From Halopelagius inordinatus (lineage in GTDB: Archaea; Halobacteriota; Halobacteria; Halobacteriales; Haloferacaceae), in assembly GCF_900113245.1 (NCBI RefSeq), contig NZ_FOOQ01000007.1, positions 1 to 64,000 on the forward strand: DNA of 64,000 nt. Direction: 5' to 3'. This document shows, one piece after another, positions 48,679 to 59,708 of the stretch. The position numbers were made by a program, and so were the translations under genes. Position 1 is the stretch's first letter. Each line of letters opens with the position of its first letter. Below the pieces are notes generated by a model, which saw nothing but the letters and a program-made list of their open reading frames with translations, was not told the origin of the DNA and did no database searches.

Positions 48679-49212
48679 CTAGGCGAGTATATTGTAGCCG
48701 ACGTGTGCAAGTGCGAGGCCGAGATAGCCGAGGACGAGCAGCGCCACGGTTCGCCGAGAGAGCGACGGGATTCCAATCGGTTCGTTTCCGTGAATCCGTT
48801 CTCCGAGCGCGTACACGAACCGCCCGGCGAGCAGCGCAAACGGGATATGTACGAACACCAGCGGAAGGAATAGCGAATCGAACCGGACCGTCGCCTCTAG
48901 CTGCGCCAAGTACTCGAGTTTGAGCAGTACTTCGAGTCCAGCGACAGTGAATCCGGACGCCACGGTAGCAAGCAATCCCTCGGTTTTCGAGAGGAGTCGT
49001 CCCCGCCAGTAACTCCAGCCGTAGAACGTGAGAATCAGTGGGAGGAAGCGAACGAGTGCTTCCTCGATGAGCCCAACCAGTAGTGGCCACGTCATGTTCG
49101 TCGTCGCCTGAAGCAGAGCGAGTTCGAGCAGATAGGCGAGCCAGACGCCGACACCGGTCACGATAGCACTCACGACTGTAATGCCAAGGAGTGACCGATA
49201 TCGATACGTCAT
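48679..49212 (-). CDS. CPBP/PrsW-like membrane protease candidate
   Basis: A 177-residue protein with five or six membrane segments. A conserved-looking EExxxR motif lies in LLVGLIEEALVRFLPLIL. A final HVGYN is at the C-terminus (LALAHVGYNILA), matching CPBP motif 3 (HxxxN). The FxxxH motif of CPBP is only partly kept (LVFVHIPF). An intramembrane protease or a catalytically altered relative is possible; PrsW is the alternative. No regulated target is evident nearby. Confidence 0.5.
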   Translation of the reverse strand: MTYRYRSLLGITVVSAIVTGVGVWLAYLLELALLQATTNMTWPLLVGLIEEALVRFLPLILTFYGWSYWRGRLLSKTEGLLATVASGFTVAGLEVLLKLEYLAQLEATVRFDSLFLPLVFVHIPFALLAGRFVYALGERIHGNEPIGIPSLSRRTVALLVLGYLGLALAHVGYNILA

Positions 49213-49358
49213 ATTTCACGAGAGGCGTATTCTGATACTCGGGGAGCAATCGGCATAGGCGTACCCGTTCTGGGAGGACATTGTTCCTCGAAGAGGCTTT
49301 ATTACTGTGTGACTGTTAATCAATACCACGACGTTCGATAGGCCCATAGTACAGTATC

Positions 49359-50093
49359 ATGGCTTCCGATGACTCCACCGCGACCCAGCTCCCTTCCGAT
49401 TCGGAAAGCGATGTCATTGGTCGGATCGAAGACGAGATTCTGTCACGGCGCGGATTCCTTGTCGGACTCGCCACCGGTGGTGTCGGAGGTGCTGGAGCAG
49501 TTCTCGGTCTCACACACTCCGGCGAGGGGTTTCAATCGCTGGCGACTCTTGCCGGTGGGGCGACGCTTCCCGCCATGGTACAGTATTATCTTCCAGCAGT
49601 CGATTCGTCTGGCGAGGGCCTCATACTCCCGGTCAAGTTTGTTTTTTCGAAGGGAGATGGTGAGTTGTTTGTCGATGTGGGCGACGTTGAGGTCCGTCAC
49701 GATTTACAGCTCGCACTCCGGGAGGCGACGGAGACGGCGACGCGTCTCACTGGCAGTTCGCTCGCGGGAACGGCGATACGAGTCACGTTCGATCCTCCTG
49801 ATTCAGACGTACTCGCTCTCGGCGGGAAAAGCTGGGAAGCTGGCCTCACGGTCGCACTAATCGCTAGTCTTCGGAGACAGTCCCTTCCACGAACGAAGCT
49901 GATAACCGGCGTTGTGAACGACGAAGGAGTGTTGCTTCCTGTCGGTAAAATCGAAGCGAAGGCCCGTGCAGCACGAGCATTGGGAGCGACGGAACTGATC
50001 GTTTCTGACGACACACCGTCAGACGTGACGGTTCAGGGGATTCGAGTCGTTGAAGTCGCGTCAATCTGGGATGCACTCGATCGTATTTTGTAA
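49359..50093 (+). CDS. Exported Lon-like (S16) peptidase domain protein
   Basis: A 244-residue protein. Residues 28-50 look like a Tat signal (LSRRGFLVGLATGGVGGAGA). Residues about 145-240 resemble the Lon proteolytic domain: GGKSWEAGLTVALIASL around the candidate Ser, TGVVNDEGVLLPVGKIEAKA with the candidate Lys, and GATELIVSDD. There is no AAA+ domain. An ATP-independent S16 peptidase outside the membrane would be unusual. Whether the Ser-Lys dyad is intact cannot be judged by eye alone. Confidence 0.55.
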   Translation: MASDDSTATQLPSDSESDVIGRIEDEILSRRGFLVGLATGGVGGAGAVLGLTHSGEGFQSLATLAGGATLPAMVQYYLPAVDSSGEGLILPVKFVFSKGDGELFVDVGDVEVRHDLQLALREATETATRLTGSSLAGTAIRVTFDPPDSDVLALGGKSWEAGLTVALIASLRRQSLPRTKLITGVVNDEGVLLPVGKIEAKARAARALGATELIVSDDTPSDVTVQGIRVVEVASIWDALDRIL

Positions 50094-50159
50094 CCTTCCA
50101 CATCGTCACCCCGTCCAAGGAGGAGACAATTCAAGAGCCAGGTCACCGTAGCACGAGGT

Positions 50160-52940
<2,781 letters not shown>

Positions 52941-52971
52941 GTGCGACGTTTCAGTTTATTATTTCGAACGT

Positions 52972-52987
52972 GCGACGATTTCGTCGC
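52972..52987. terminator. Possible hairpin after aconitase
   Basis: GCGACGA-TT-TCGTCGC is a perfect 7-base stem 32 bases after the acnA stop. No T-run follows directly, so the terminator call is weak. Confidence 0.3.
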
Positions 52988-53099
52988 TCTTGGAAGAGTG
53001 GCCTTCGTAGCGAACTATTGGTTTTCGAGGGGTCGTCCGTTCCACCAGGATCGGCGGGGAACGCGTAGATTTATTTGACATACACGAATCAGTCTGTGT

Positions 53100-53654
53100 A
53101 TGTCATCACAGGAAGTAACGCTAGAAAGCACAATTGGTGGCTTCACGGTGAGCGGGAAGCTCCATACGTTAAGTGTCTGGTTTATCCTCGCACTTAGACT
53201 GATGATGGGGATCGCGTTCTTCCAGAGTGGATTTGATAAGATTCTCTCGGGGAGTTTTAGTGCCGGTGGATATCTCACCGGAGCGGTTCCAAACAATGGG
53301 AGTCCGCTTGCAGATTTGTTCATCGCTATGGGGAACACACCGTGGTTCGTCGACTTCGTAAACGTTGCAGTGCCGTGGGGTGAGGTGCTTATCGGACTCG
53401 GGTTGTTCTTCGGCGCGCTCACTCGACTCGCTGCATTCTGGGGGGCGTTTATGATGCTCATGTTCTACTTCGGCAACTGGGACATCGCGCACGGCTACAT
53501 CAACGGGGATTTCGCGTACATGCTCGTATTCCTCTCTGTTGCCGCATTCGGGGCGGGACGGATACTCGGCCTCGACGCGTACATCGAACAGTACGAGGTT
53601 GGTGGGGTGCCGCTCGTTGAACGGTATCCCTGGACTCGGTATCTTCTCGGGTAG
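53100..53654 (+). CDS. DoxX-family membrane protein
   Basis: A 184-residue protein with four membrane segments and the DoxX pattern LRLMMGIAFFQSGFDKIL near residue 35, then PWGEVLIGLGLFFGALTRLA. DoxX proteins are linked to quinone-dependent oxidation of thiosulfate or to redox stress complexes. Here it precedes a methyltransferase-like membrane gene. Given the SoxB-like and rhodanese genes elsewhere in the window, a thiosulfate link is possible but not shown. Confidence 0.8.
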   Translation: MSSQEVTLESTIGGFTVSGKLHTLSVWFILALRLMMGIAFFQSGFDKILSGSFSAGGYLTGAVPNNGSPLADLFIAMGNTPWFVDFVNVAVPWGEVLIGLGLFFGALTRLAAFWGAFMMLMFYFGNWDIAHGYINGDFAYMLVFLSVAAFGAGRILGLDAYIEQYEVGGVPLVERYPWTRYLLG

Positions 53655-53678
53655 GCTGGTGACGTGAATCACTACAGC

Positions 53679-54380
53679 ATGCCTCGAAGCATCTATGCCA
53701 CGACAACAATAGACGCTTCTCTCACGAACCCTGCAGCTTGGGGTCTCGCGCTTATCGTCATCGTCGTTGTTTCCTGGTTCTTCTATCGGTACTTCGCTCC
53801 TGATAGCTGGCGGGAATGGGTTGGCGCAGGAGTTGTACAGGCGTTCATCATCGCACTTTATGCGGAGATGTACGGCTTTCCACTCACGATCTATTTGCTG
53901 GTCCGGTTTTTCGGCCTGGATCGCGAGTACGTCAGTACCAATCTCTGGTCTACACTGGTCGGGTTCGGCGAGACGGGTATGTTCGTATCAATGCTGCTCG
54001 GCTATGCGGTAGCGTTTGTCGGCATTGGCCTGTTTGCACAAGGGTGGCGACAGGTCTATCGAGCTCGACAGGACGATCAACTGGTCACAGATGGGCTTTA
54101 CAGGTACGTCCGTCATCCACAGTACACTGGTCTATTCATCGCGCTGTTCGGCGAGGGGATTATTCACTGGCCGACGATCTTTTCTGTCGGTCTATTTCCG
54201 CTCGTCGTCGTGGTCTTCACGTGGCTTGCACGGAGAGAAGAGCGTGATATGATCGACCAATTCGGTGAGGGCTATCGAACGTATCAGCGTAGGGTACCGA
54301 TGTTTATCCCCCGCTGGGAGCAGTGGCGCAGTCTCGTGGCAGAGTCTCGTAGCGGCGGTGATGATTTTGAAGACTCTTAA
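53679..54380 (+). CDS. Isoprenylcysteine carboxyl methyltransferase-like membrane protein
   Basis: About 233 residues from ATG 53679 (GTG 53664 also possible) with five membrane segments. The ICMT/PEMT signature is LVTDGLYRYVRHPQYTGLFI, then REERDMIDQFGEGYRTYQRR and VPMFIPRW. These enzymes methylate lipids, isoprenoid cysteines or other membrane substrates using S-adenosylmethionine. The substrate here is unknown. It begins 24 bases after the DoxX gene stop, so they are probably one transcript. Confidence 0.75.
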   Translation: MPRSIYATTTIDASLTNPAAWGLALIVIVVVSWFFYRYFAPDSWREWVGAGVVQAFIIALYAEMYGFPLTIYLLVRFFGLDREYVSTNLWSTLVGFGETGMFVSMLLGYAVAFVGIGLFAQGWRQVYRARQDDQLVTDGLYRYVRHPQYTGLFIALFGEGIIHWPTIFSVGLFPLVVVVFTWLARREERDMIDQFGEGYRTYQRRVPMFIPRWEQWRSLVAESRSGGDDFEDS

Positions 54381-54497
54381 TTAATCTTCTCCCATAGGAG
54401 GATTCGAAGCCCAAACCATCAGTAACTACCACGTGAGCGATCAGAGATTGAGTACATAGCTTCATCTGTCACACTCCGATTTTCTGTGTATACAACA

Positions 54498-54992
54498 TTA
54501 TACTTCTGTGTACTCGGTTTCGGCTCTATCCTCGCCAATAGCATATATCGTCAAAGATCCATCTTTCTCTCCACCCATCCCCGGTGTCCCAGGTGGCATA
54601 TCAGGGAGTGCAATTCCATCTATCGGTGGGTTTTCATCGAGAAGCTGGTCGATCACTTCTACAGGGACGTGTCCTTCTACAACGTAATCTGTGAGGACGA
54701 GTGTGTGACAACTCTGGAGGTCTTCGGGAATTCCGTATTCCTGCTTTACTGCTTGGATATCATCCGGTACTGTCTCTGAAAGGTCGCCAGTGATATTCTC
54801 ACGAAGATATGATGCATATTGCTCGCAACAGCTACATTCTGGTGAGTTATATTGTTTCGCTGATGCCACTGTTATTGGTTCATCAATATCCCATGAATTC
54901 GTGCTTGAGCCACCTATACAACCTGTAAGACCTAGTATTCCGATTGTTCCACTAAGTCGAAGAAGCCGTCGACGATTCCACTGTTGGGGCAT
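54498..54992 (-). CDS. DUF411 metal-binding lipoprotein
   Basis: About 164 residues from ATG 54992 (an upstream start is at 55007). Tat lipoprotein signal: RRRLLRLSGTIGILGLTGC. The DUF411 core follows: SPECSCCEQYASYLRENI, LQSCHTLVLTDYVVEGHVPV, then LPDMPPGTPGMGG. DUF411 proteins are exported copper- or cadmium-binding proteins found with copper-resistance genes. Base composition here is lower in GC than its neighbours, which suggests separate acquisition. Confidence 0.85.
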   Translation of the reverse strand: MPQQWNRRRLLRLSGTIGILGLTGCIGGSSTNSWDIDEPITVASAKQYNSPECSCCEQYASYLRENITGDLSETVPDDIQAVKQEYGIPEDLQSCHTLVLTDYVVEGHVPVEVIDQLLDENPPIDGIALPDMPPGTPGMGGEKDGSLTIYAIGEDRAETEYTEV

Positions 54993-55254
54993 TATCGGAC
55001 GATACAACAGTACATCCCATACGCTTTATCCCCGTTACTGACAACCAGGAATGTGAGTTCAGTCACCTTCGATAGGATTGCCTATACTAGGACACATCAG
55101 TCCCACACTCTCGCCCCCTGTATTCTTTCGAAACGGGAGTGATCCAGAAAGGGCTACACGCGATGAACCCCTCAATTCACTATCCCAGAGACCATTCGGC
55201 CGGTTTCGATTCTTAACAGAAATCGCAGTAAACCGTCGTTGCGTATAGATATGT

Positions 55255-56253
55255 ATGAAATCCCCCAGTCGTCTAGAAGTTCGAGAAGGCACGGATATCA
55301 ACCTGTATAACCAGGTCCTCCTTCCACTATACGGAACTGATGCAGTGGAGTCAGTAGTCCAATACAGTTTATCACTTGCAGAAACATATGATGCGGCTCT
55401 CCACGTACTATCTATTCAAGATGAGGGCCACACGGGATTGGAATCCGACCAGGTCACTACACAAGAGGAGTGGAACGCAGCAGCAGAAATTGAACCCGTG
55501 GTGGAACAGGCCCACGCGCTCGGACTCAATGTGATACCAGCAGTGGATAGTGGGCACCCTCCAAGTGTTATTCGGCAGTACGCTGAAGAGAACGATATTG
55601 ATCTGCTGGTCCACCAGAAACCTAAACAGAATAGATTAGCAAGAGTTCTTCGGAGAGACATCTCCAGTCGCATCATTCAAACTGCCCCTCTTCCTGTCTT
55701 GACGATACCTGATAGGAGCCCCTTTAATCCGGTTGGAAGTTCAGCTACCAGCCAGTTCACGGATGTTCTCGTGCCCACGAATGGGTATGATGAGGCGTCT
55801 GTTGCTTTCAAACATGGGCTACAAATTGCCAAACGGCATGATGCGACCCTGCATGGACTTCTTGTTGTTGATGAGCAGTCCTATTCGAGTCGGCCTGGAT
55901 ACACGTGGAGAGAGGTTACTGACTCTTGGGAACAGCGGGGGAAGAGGCTCTTAGAAGACATTACGGAGAAGACAGCGAGTTTCGACGTTCCTGTCCGAAC
56001 TACGTTGAGTTATGGTCAAGCTCAGCAGGAGATTCTCGAATATACTGAGGTGAATGACATCGACCTTGTTACAATGGGGACACGAGGATTGACTGGTATT
56101 CGCCGACTGTTACAGAGGAGTGTCGCAGCTCACGTAATCGAGGAAGCAGACTGCCCCGTTCTAACGATCAATCGCACAACAGCGGAATTGAAGAAGCACC
56201 CGTACACATTTCTTCGAAAGGCAAATCAGAATCGGATGTCAAGGCTCTGTTGA
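55255..56253 (+). CDS. Two-domain UspA protein with IS-derived end
   Basis: A 332-residue tandem UspA protein. Domain 2 has the ATP site MGTRGLTGIRRLLQRSVA. Domain 1 lacks it (QKPKQNRLARVLRRD), so only one site is likely. GC content is low for this genome. The last codons (SRLC, TGA) come from an insertion-sequence end that begins at 56243. The natural C-terminus was probably a few residues longer or different. The tail after CPVLTINR is not typical of UspA. Confidence 0.75.
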   Translation: MKSPSRLEVREGTDINLYNQVLLPLYGTDAVESVVQYSLSLAETYDAALHVLSIQDEGHTGLESDQVTTQEEWNAAAEIEPVVEQAHALGLNVIPAVDSGHPPSVIRQYAEENDIDLLVHQKPKQNRLARVLRRDISSRIIQTAPLPVLTIPDRSPFNPVGSSATSQFTDVLVPTNGYDEASVAFKHGLQIAKRHDATLHGLLVVDEQSYSSRPGYTWREVTDSWEQRGKRLLEDITEKTASFDVPVRTTLSYGQAQQEILEYTEVNDIDLVTMGTRGLTGIRRLLQRSVAAHVIEEADCPVLTINRTTAELKKHPYTFLRKANQNRMSRLC

Positions 56254-56259
56254 AATCCT
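56243..56259. repeat. Solo insertion-sequence end
   Basis: GGCTCTGTTGAAATCCT, identical to the terminal repeat of the element at 56505-58007; the next 13 bases also nearly match that element's left end. No matching right end exists before 56505. It is the remnant of an earlier insertion of the same or a related element, which cut into the UspA gene. Between it and 56504 there is no gene. Confidence 0.75.
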
Positions 56260-56604
56260 ATTTGTTAGACACTATTTGTGGTGAAATATCCGGTAAGTGG
56301 GATTGCGTATTGACCGCCGAGAAGTCTACCAGTTTAAATATATGTTCCATTAGCTCTGCAAGATACTACGTGCTTCTCCTACCGCGGATTGGCCGGAACG
56401 CATACCACTTAGGATTCACTGGGCCTTCCAGAGTTGTTGGAACTATTGTGGAGGATCCTCTCGATAGAGTAAAGCGATCCCCGTCCTAAGATACAATATG
56501 GGTCGGCTCTGTTGAAATCCTATTCTTCAGACACAAAATGGGCTGAAACAGCTGATCGCTGAAGAATACGTATGTAGCACGACTGTTAGTGGCCTGCCCG
56601 GTAT

Positions 56605-57039
56605 TCATGCGACCGGACGGGATTTTCTGGCAACGAATCGGTGTCCCCAACGGAGGATGACGCCGGCCCCAAACGCGATGACGCCAAGTAATAGCGCCAA
56701 CGGAACCCACATCTCCCACGCTCCGACTCCACCGAACGATAGTGGAAGCGCTACGGGGGATGGCTGGTCGAGGTAGAGCCACCAATAGTACGTCAGTCTG
56801 GCGACCACCGGTGCCAGCATGAGGGTCATGCTGACTGCGAGCCCACTATTGTCATAGGCCCACCAGCTCGCCAGTCCGAACCCGATAATGACGAGTCCTG
56901 GTTCAACGATTGCACCCGCAGTAAGCGGCAAGAGCGAAATGACCAAAACGAGCGCGGACACTCCTGCCGCCACGAGAACCCCCTCTAACGACCGCTTCCG
57001 GTCGCTTCCGACCAGTGCGGTGCGGAGGTCAATTTCCAT
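56605..57039 (-). CDS. Passenger membrane protein of the insertion element
   Basis: A 144-residue protein from ATG 57039 with four membrane segments (VLVAAGVSALVLVISLLPLT, PGLVIIGFGLASWWAYDNSG, SMTLMLAPVVARLTYYWWLY, MWVPLALLLGVIAFGAGVIL). It is entirely inside the element's terminal repeats and co-oriented with the transposase, 94 bases downstream of its stop. It has no transposition motif. Codon use is host-like, suggesting capture from a haloarchaeon. Function unknown. Confidence 0.65.
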   Translation of the reverse strand: MEIDLRTALVGSDRKRSLEGVLVAAGVSALVLVISLLPLTAGAIVEPGLVIIGFGLASWWAYDNSGLAVSMTLMLAPVVARLTYYWWLYLDQPSPVALPLSFGGVGAWEMWVPLALLLGVIAFGAGVILRWGHRFVARKSRPVA

Positions 57040-57133
57040 ACACCCTCTCCGATTGTGAAGGGTAAATATCTTGTTCAGACCAGATGTACGGTAATGCCGA
57101 CGACTTGCTGTATCCACTCTCTGTATTGGCCGT

Positions 57134-57955
57134 TCAGAGTGATCGGTCTACATTATGAATGAGACAGGCGATGGTGATCTCACGGAACTGTTTCCACCAG
57201 CGTCGTGAGCGGACGAACGCACCGTATTTTCGCTTGAGCGTTGAGTTGACAGTCTCGGATTGACTCCGCTGGCCGTAGAGATCAGTGTCTAAGCGTGCGT
57301 TCCATGCCTTGTGGAGCGATGTGAACTCACGATGCTTGATCAGTGGACGAACCTCGTGTTGCCGGGCAAGCCGTCTGATCTTCTGGTCGTCGTAGCCCTT
57401 GTCACCGAGCAGAATGCCAATATCTTCGGGGTTGCGCTTGATCAACGACGGCGCAATCTGGCTATCGTGTTTCCGCGTCGTCGTCACGTGTAGATCGAGG
57501 ATTGCGTTCACTTTCGTATCGACCAGCAGCGTCACTTTGAGCTGTTGAATGGTGAGTTCTGCTCGTTTCGTGTAGTGTTTCGAGGCGTGACTACGGTCAA
57601 ACCCTGACGCATCAACTCCAACGACACCGCTCGTCGGAAGTAGTGTCGTTGAGAGGGTCAATATGACACGCCATACGGCCATATCAAGTCGGTTGAACGC
57701 CTTACAGAGCGTTGATGGCGTAGGAAGTTCGGCTAGTCCAAGAGCTCGGCGGATGCGTGGCATCTCGATTAATTCGTCAAGCAGACCACGGTAGGTCGTG
57801 TTCTTCCGAACTTTGAGACACAGCAGAACAACGTGCTGGGGAAGTGTGTAGCGGTGTTTGGAGAATTTCGAGGAGTATCGAGAGACCACTCGGCGTGCTA
57901 GATGGATCGCCTTCTCAGTAAACCGTAGAATCTGCGACTTCGGGAGGGCCTTCAT
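57134..57955 (-). CDS. IS5-family transposase
   Basis: A 273-residue DDE transposase. Catalytic acids: Asp in GVVGVDASGFDRS, Asp in GILLGDKGYDDQK, and Glu in GQRSQSETVNSTLKRKYGAF. The N-terminal part is a helix-turn-helix region (TYRGLLDELIEMPRIRRALG). The order and the YREK-like segment (SETVNSTLKRK) fit the IS5 family, and the 8-bp target duplication fits its ISH1-like branch. No frameshift or stop, so it is probably active. Confidence 0.9.
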   Translation of the reverse strand: MKALPKSQILRFTEKAIHLARRVVSRYSSKFSKHRYTLPQHVVLLCLKVRKNTTYRGLLDELIEMPRIRRALGLAELPTPSTLCKAFNRLDMAVWRVILTLSTTLLPTSGVVGVDASGFDRSHASKHYTKRAELTIQQLKVTLLVDTKVNAILDLHVTTTRKHDSQIAPSLIKRNPEDIGILLGDKGYDDQKIRRLARQHEVRPLIKHREFTSLHKAWNARLDTDLYGQRSQSETVNSTLKRKYGAFVRSRRWWKQFREITIACLIHNVDRSL

Positions 57956-58008
57956 CTCGTGGAATCATACGGCGAACATGTAACTCTCTGAGGATTTCAA
58001 CAGAGCCT

Positions 58009-58350
58009 ATGGGTCAGGAATCGTTGAACGTGTATCGTGGCTGCACACCAGTAGTGGATGCTGAGTACGAGTTCGAGAGCGAAGGGTCGCCCACGGAAGT
58101 CATCGTCGAGGCTCTAGCAGAAGCTGCCGAGATTGACCCGCTTGATCTTCCACCACTGTACGAGTTCGTCGATCCTGACGCCCTCGATCAGCTCTTCGGA
58201 GAGCACGTCGGCGCAGCCCACGCGGATGCGCTCCTCAGTTTTCAGGTCGAGACCTGGAACGTGTTCGTCCGGGCCGACGGCCGCATTCGGGTCTGTGATG
58301 CCACCCGACCCACCGACCCGGAACCAGTCTTCGAATCCACCCCCGCCTAA
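58009..58350 (+). CDS. HalOD1-domain protein
   Basis: A 113-residue protein with a HalOD1 output domain (SPTEVIVEALAEAAEIDPLD, LPPLYEFVDPDALDQLFG, then FQVETWNVFVRADGRIRVC). HalOD1 is a haloarchaeal signalling output module, usually after a receiver domain, here alone. The insertion element ends 1 base before the ATG. The start codon survives only because it is part of the 8-bp target duplication, but the native promoter is now 1.5 kb away. Expression would need a promoter at the element's end. Confidence 0.75.
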   Translation: MGQESLNVYRGCTPVVDAEYEFESEGSPTEVIVEALAEAAEIDPLDLPPLYEFVDPDALDQLFGEHVGAAHADALLSFQVETWNVFVRADGRIRVCDATRPTDPEPVFESTPA

Positions 58351-58503
58351 TTCGACTCTTTCAGACTCTAACTCCAACAATCTCTATCACGGCGTTCTTG
58401 ATCGATATCGAGCGGTTCAATGGACCAATCTGCACATAAGTTCCCTGTACTTACTGATCCTCTCAGAATCTGTTAGCTACTGAGAATTTAACCCGAGTAG
58501 ATG

Positions 58504-59679
58504 TCAATCAATTAACTCCCACTGGTTGGTCATTCCTCCATAGACACGCTTTAAAACTCGCCGTCTCGAGAAAATTCGGGCGAACAAGACAGGGTGGCGG
58601 AGGAGACGGGGTAGAACTGTGCTCGGAGAGCGGTCAACATCTTCAATATCGATTCCGGCGGCGGCACGAATTGCTGCTCCCAAAATCTGTGGATCACGAG
58701 TTTCAAGGAAATATCTCACAACTGTTGCGAATATATACTCCATTTTCATCCTCTGATATAATTTATCGGGGTATCTGTGTAATTGATTGCCTTTAGCTAG
58801 CTCTGCGGCCAAAAATCCTGATTCAACGGCCTGTGAAATCCCCTTCCCGGTGAGTCGATTTGCGATACCTGCAGCATCACCAACCCGTACGACAGAGTGC
58901 TCCGGTAGATAGGTTCTGTCAGGATCGAGGCTTGGTCCCTCAGGAATGATTGCGACGTTCGTCCGTTGCTGCGACGGGACTGGCCACCCATTCCGCTTAC
59001 AGGCTTCCCTCAATGCCTTCATATAATCACTAGGCCGATCACTGACCGTCCAGCCGATACCAACGTTGGCTCGTTGCGGTGTCTTCGGGAATGCCCATGA
59101 GTACCCAGTATAATTCTCTAGAACAATCCGGCTGTTCGGATACAACTCGGTGAAATCTCCTTCAACGTCACTGTTGAGCGCTATCATATACCCTGAATAC
59201 TCGTTAGTTGTTCCGAGTGCTTTGCTAGAGAGTGATGGCTGACCAGTTGCATCAATGACGAGATCGTACTCTTTAGTGAGCTCGTGGAAATCTGTCCGTG
59301 TGATAGACTGTTTTTCGTGGATGTCAACACCCTTCTCTGAGAGTTGTTCTGCCCAAGACTGCTCAACGGTATTTCGGTCCGTTATATATGTGTTTGCAGC
59401 AGGGAAAGTGCCGGCTCCAGTGCGTCGGCGACCGGCGTCAATACTGTCATATACCTCAACTTCCATCGCTGGCAGCGAATTTAGAAAGCCGTTCTCTACA
59501 GTCGGCTCGAGTGGTATCTTCGATACCGCTGTCATCGCTTCTCCGCAATTAACGCGTTTGCTCTCGAAGGACTGACGCTCATACAGTTCGACGTCGAATT
59601 CAGCGTCGTCGAATCCTGTAGCTGCTGCAAGTCCGGCCATCCCACCCCCTACTATCGCAATTCTGGATGTTCGAGTCAT
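58504..59679 (-). CDS. FAD-dependent geranylgeranyl reductase-like oxidoreductase
   Basis: A 391-residue flavoprotein. FAD-binding Rossmann motif GGGMAGLAAA at residues 11-20, the DATGQPSLSSK segment in the middle, and GDAAGIANRLTGKGISQAVE near 285 as in geranylgeranyl and lycopene-cyclase-type reductases. These reduce double bonds of isoprenoid lipid chains or similar substrates. GC is lower than typical. It is separated from DUF63 by 29 bases on the same strand. The substrate is unknown. Confidence 0.75.
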   Translation of the reverse strand: MTRTSRIAIVGGGMAGLAAATGFDDAEFDVELYERQSFESKRVNCGEAMTAVSKIPLEPTVENGFLNSLPAMEVEVYDSIDAGRRRTGAGTFPAANTYITDRNTVEQSWAEQLSEKGVDIHEKQSITRTDFHELTKEYDLVIDATGQPSLSSKALGTTNEYSGYMIALNSDVEGDFTELYPNSRIVLENYTGYSWAFPKTPQRANVGIGWTVSDRPSDYMKALREACKRNGWPVPSQQRTNVAIIPEGPSLDPDRTYLPEHSVVRVGDAAGIANRLTGKGISQAVESGFLAAELAKGNQLHRYPDKLYQRMKMEYIFATVVRYFLETRDPQILGAAIRAAAGIDIEDVDRSPSTVLPRLLRHPVLFARIFSRRRVLKRVYGGMTNQWELID

Positions 59680-59708
59680 CGGTTAGGTACCAAGTATTGA
59701 GGCCATTA

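Larger units (their letters stand above)
56505..58007. mobile_element. 1,503-bp IS5-type element with passenger gene and 8-bp target duplication
   Basis: Perfect 17-base terminal inverted repeats GGCTCTGTTGAAATCCT (56505-56521) and its complement (57991-58007). The 8 bases TATGGGTC flank both sides (56497-56504 and 58008-58015), a clean target duplication showing that this whole unit moved as one. It carries a transposase (57134-57955) and a second gene (56605-57039), unusual for IS5-type elements, which mostly hold only transposase. The duplication contains the ATG of the HalOD1 gene at 58009. Confidence 0.9.

Noticed and set aside
56243-56504. Small non-autonomous element (MITE) between the two left ends
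   Set aside because: The stretch has a left end only; it ends in the target sequence TATGGGTC, not in an inverted repeat.
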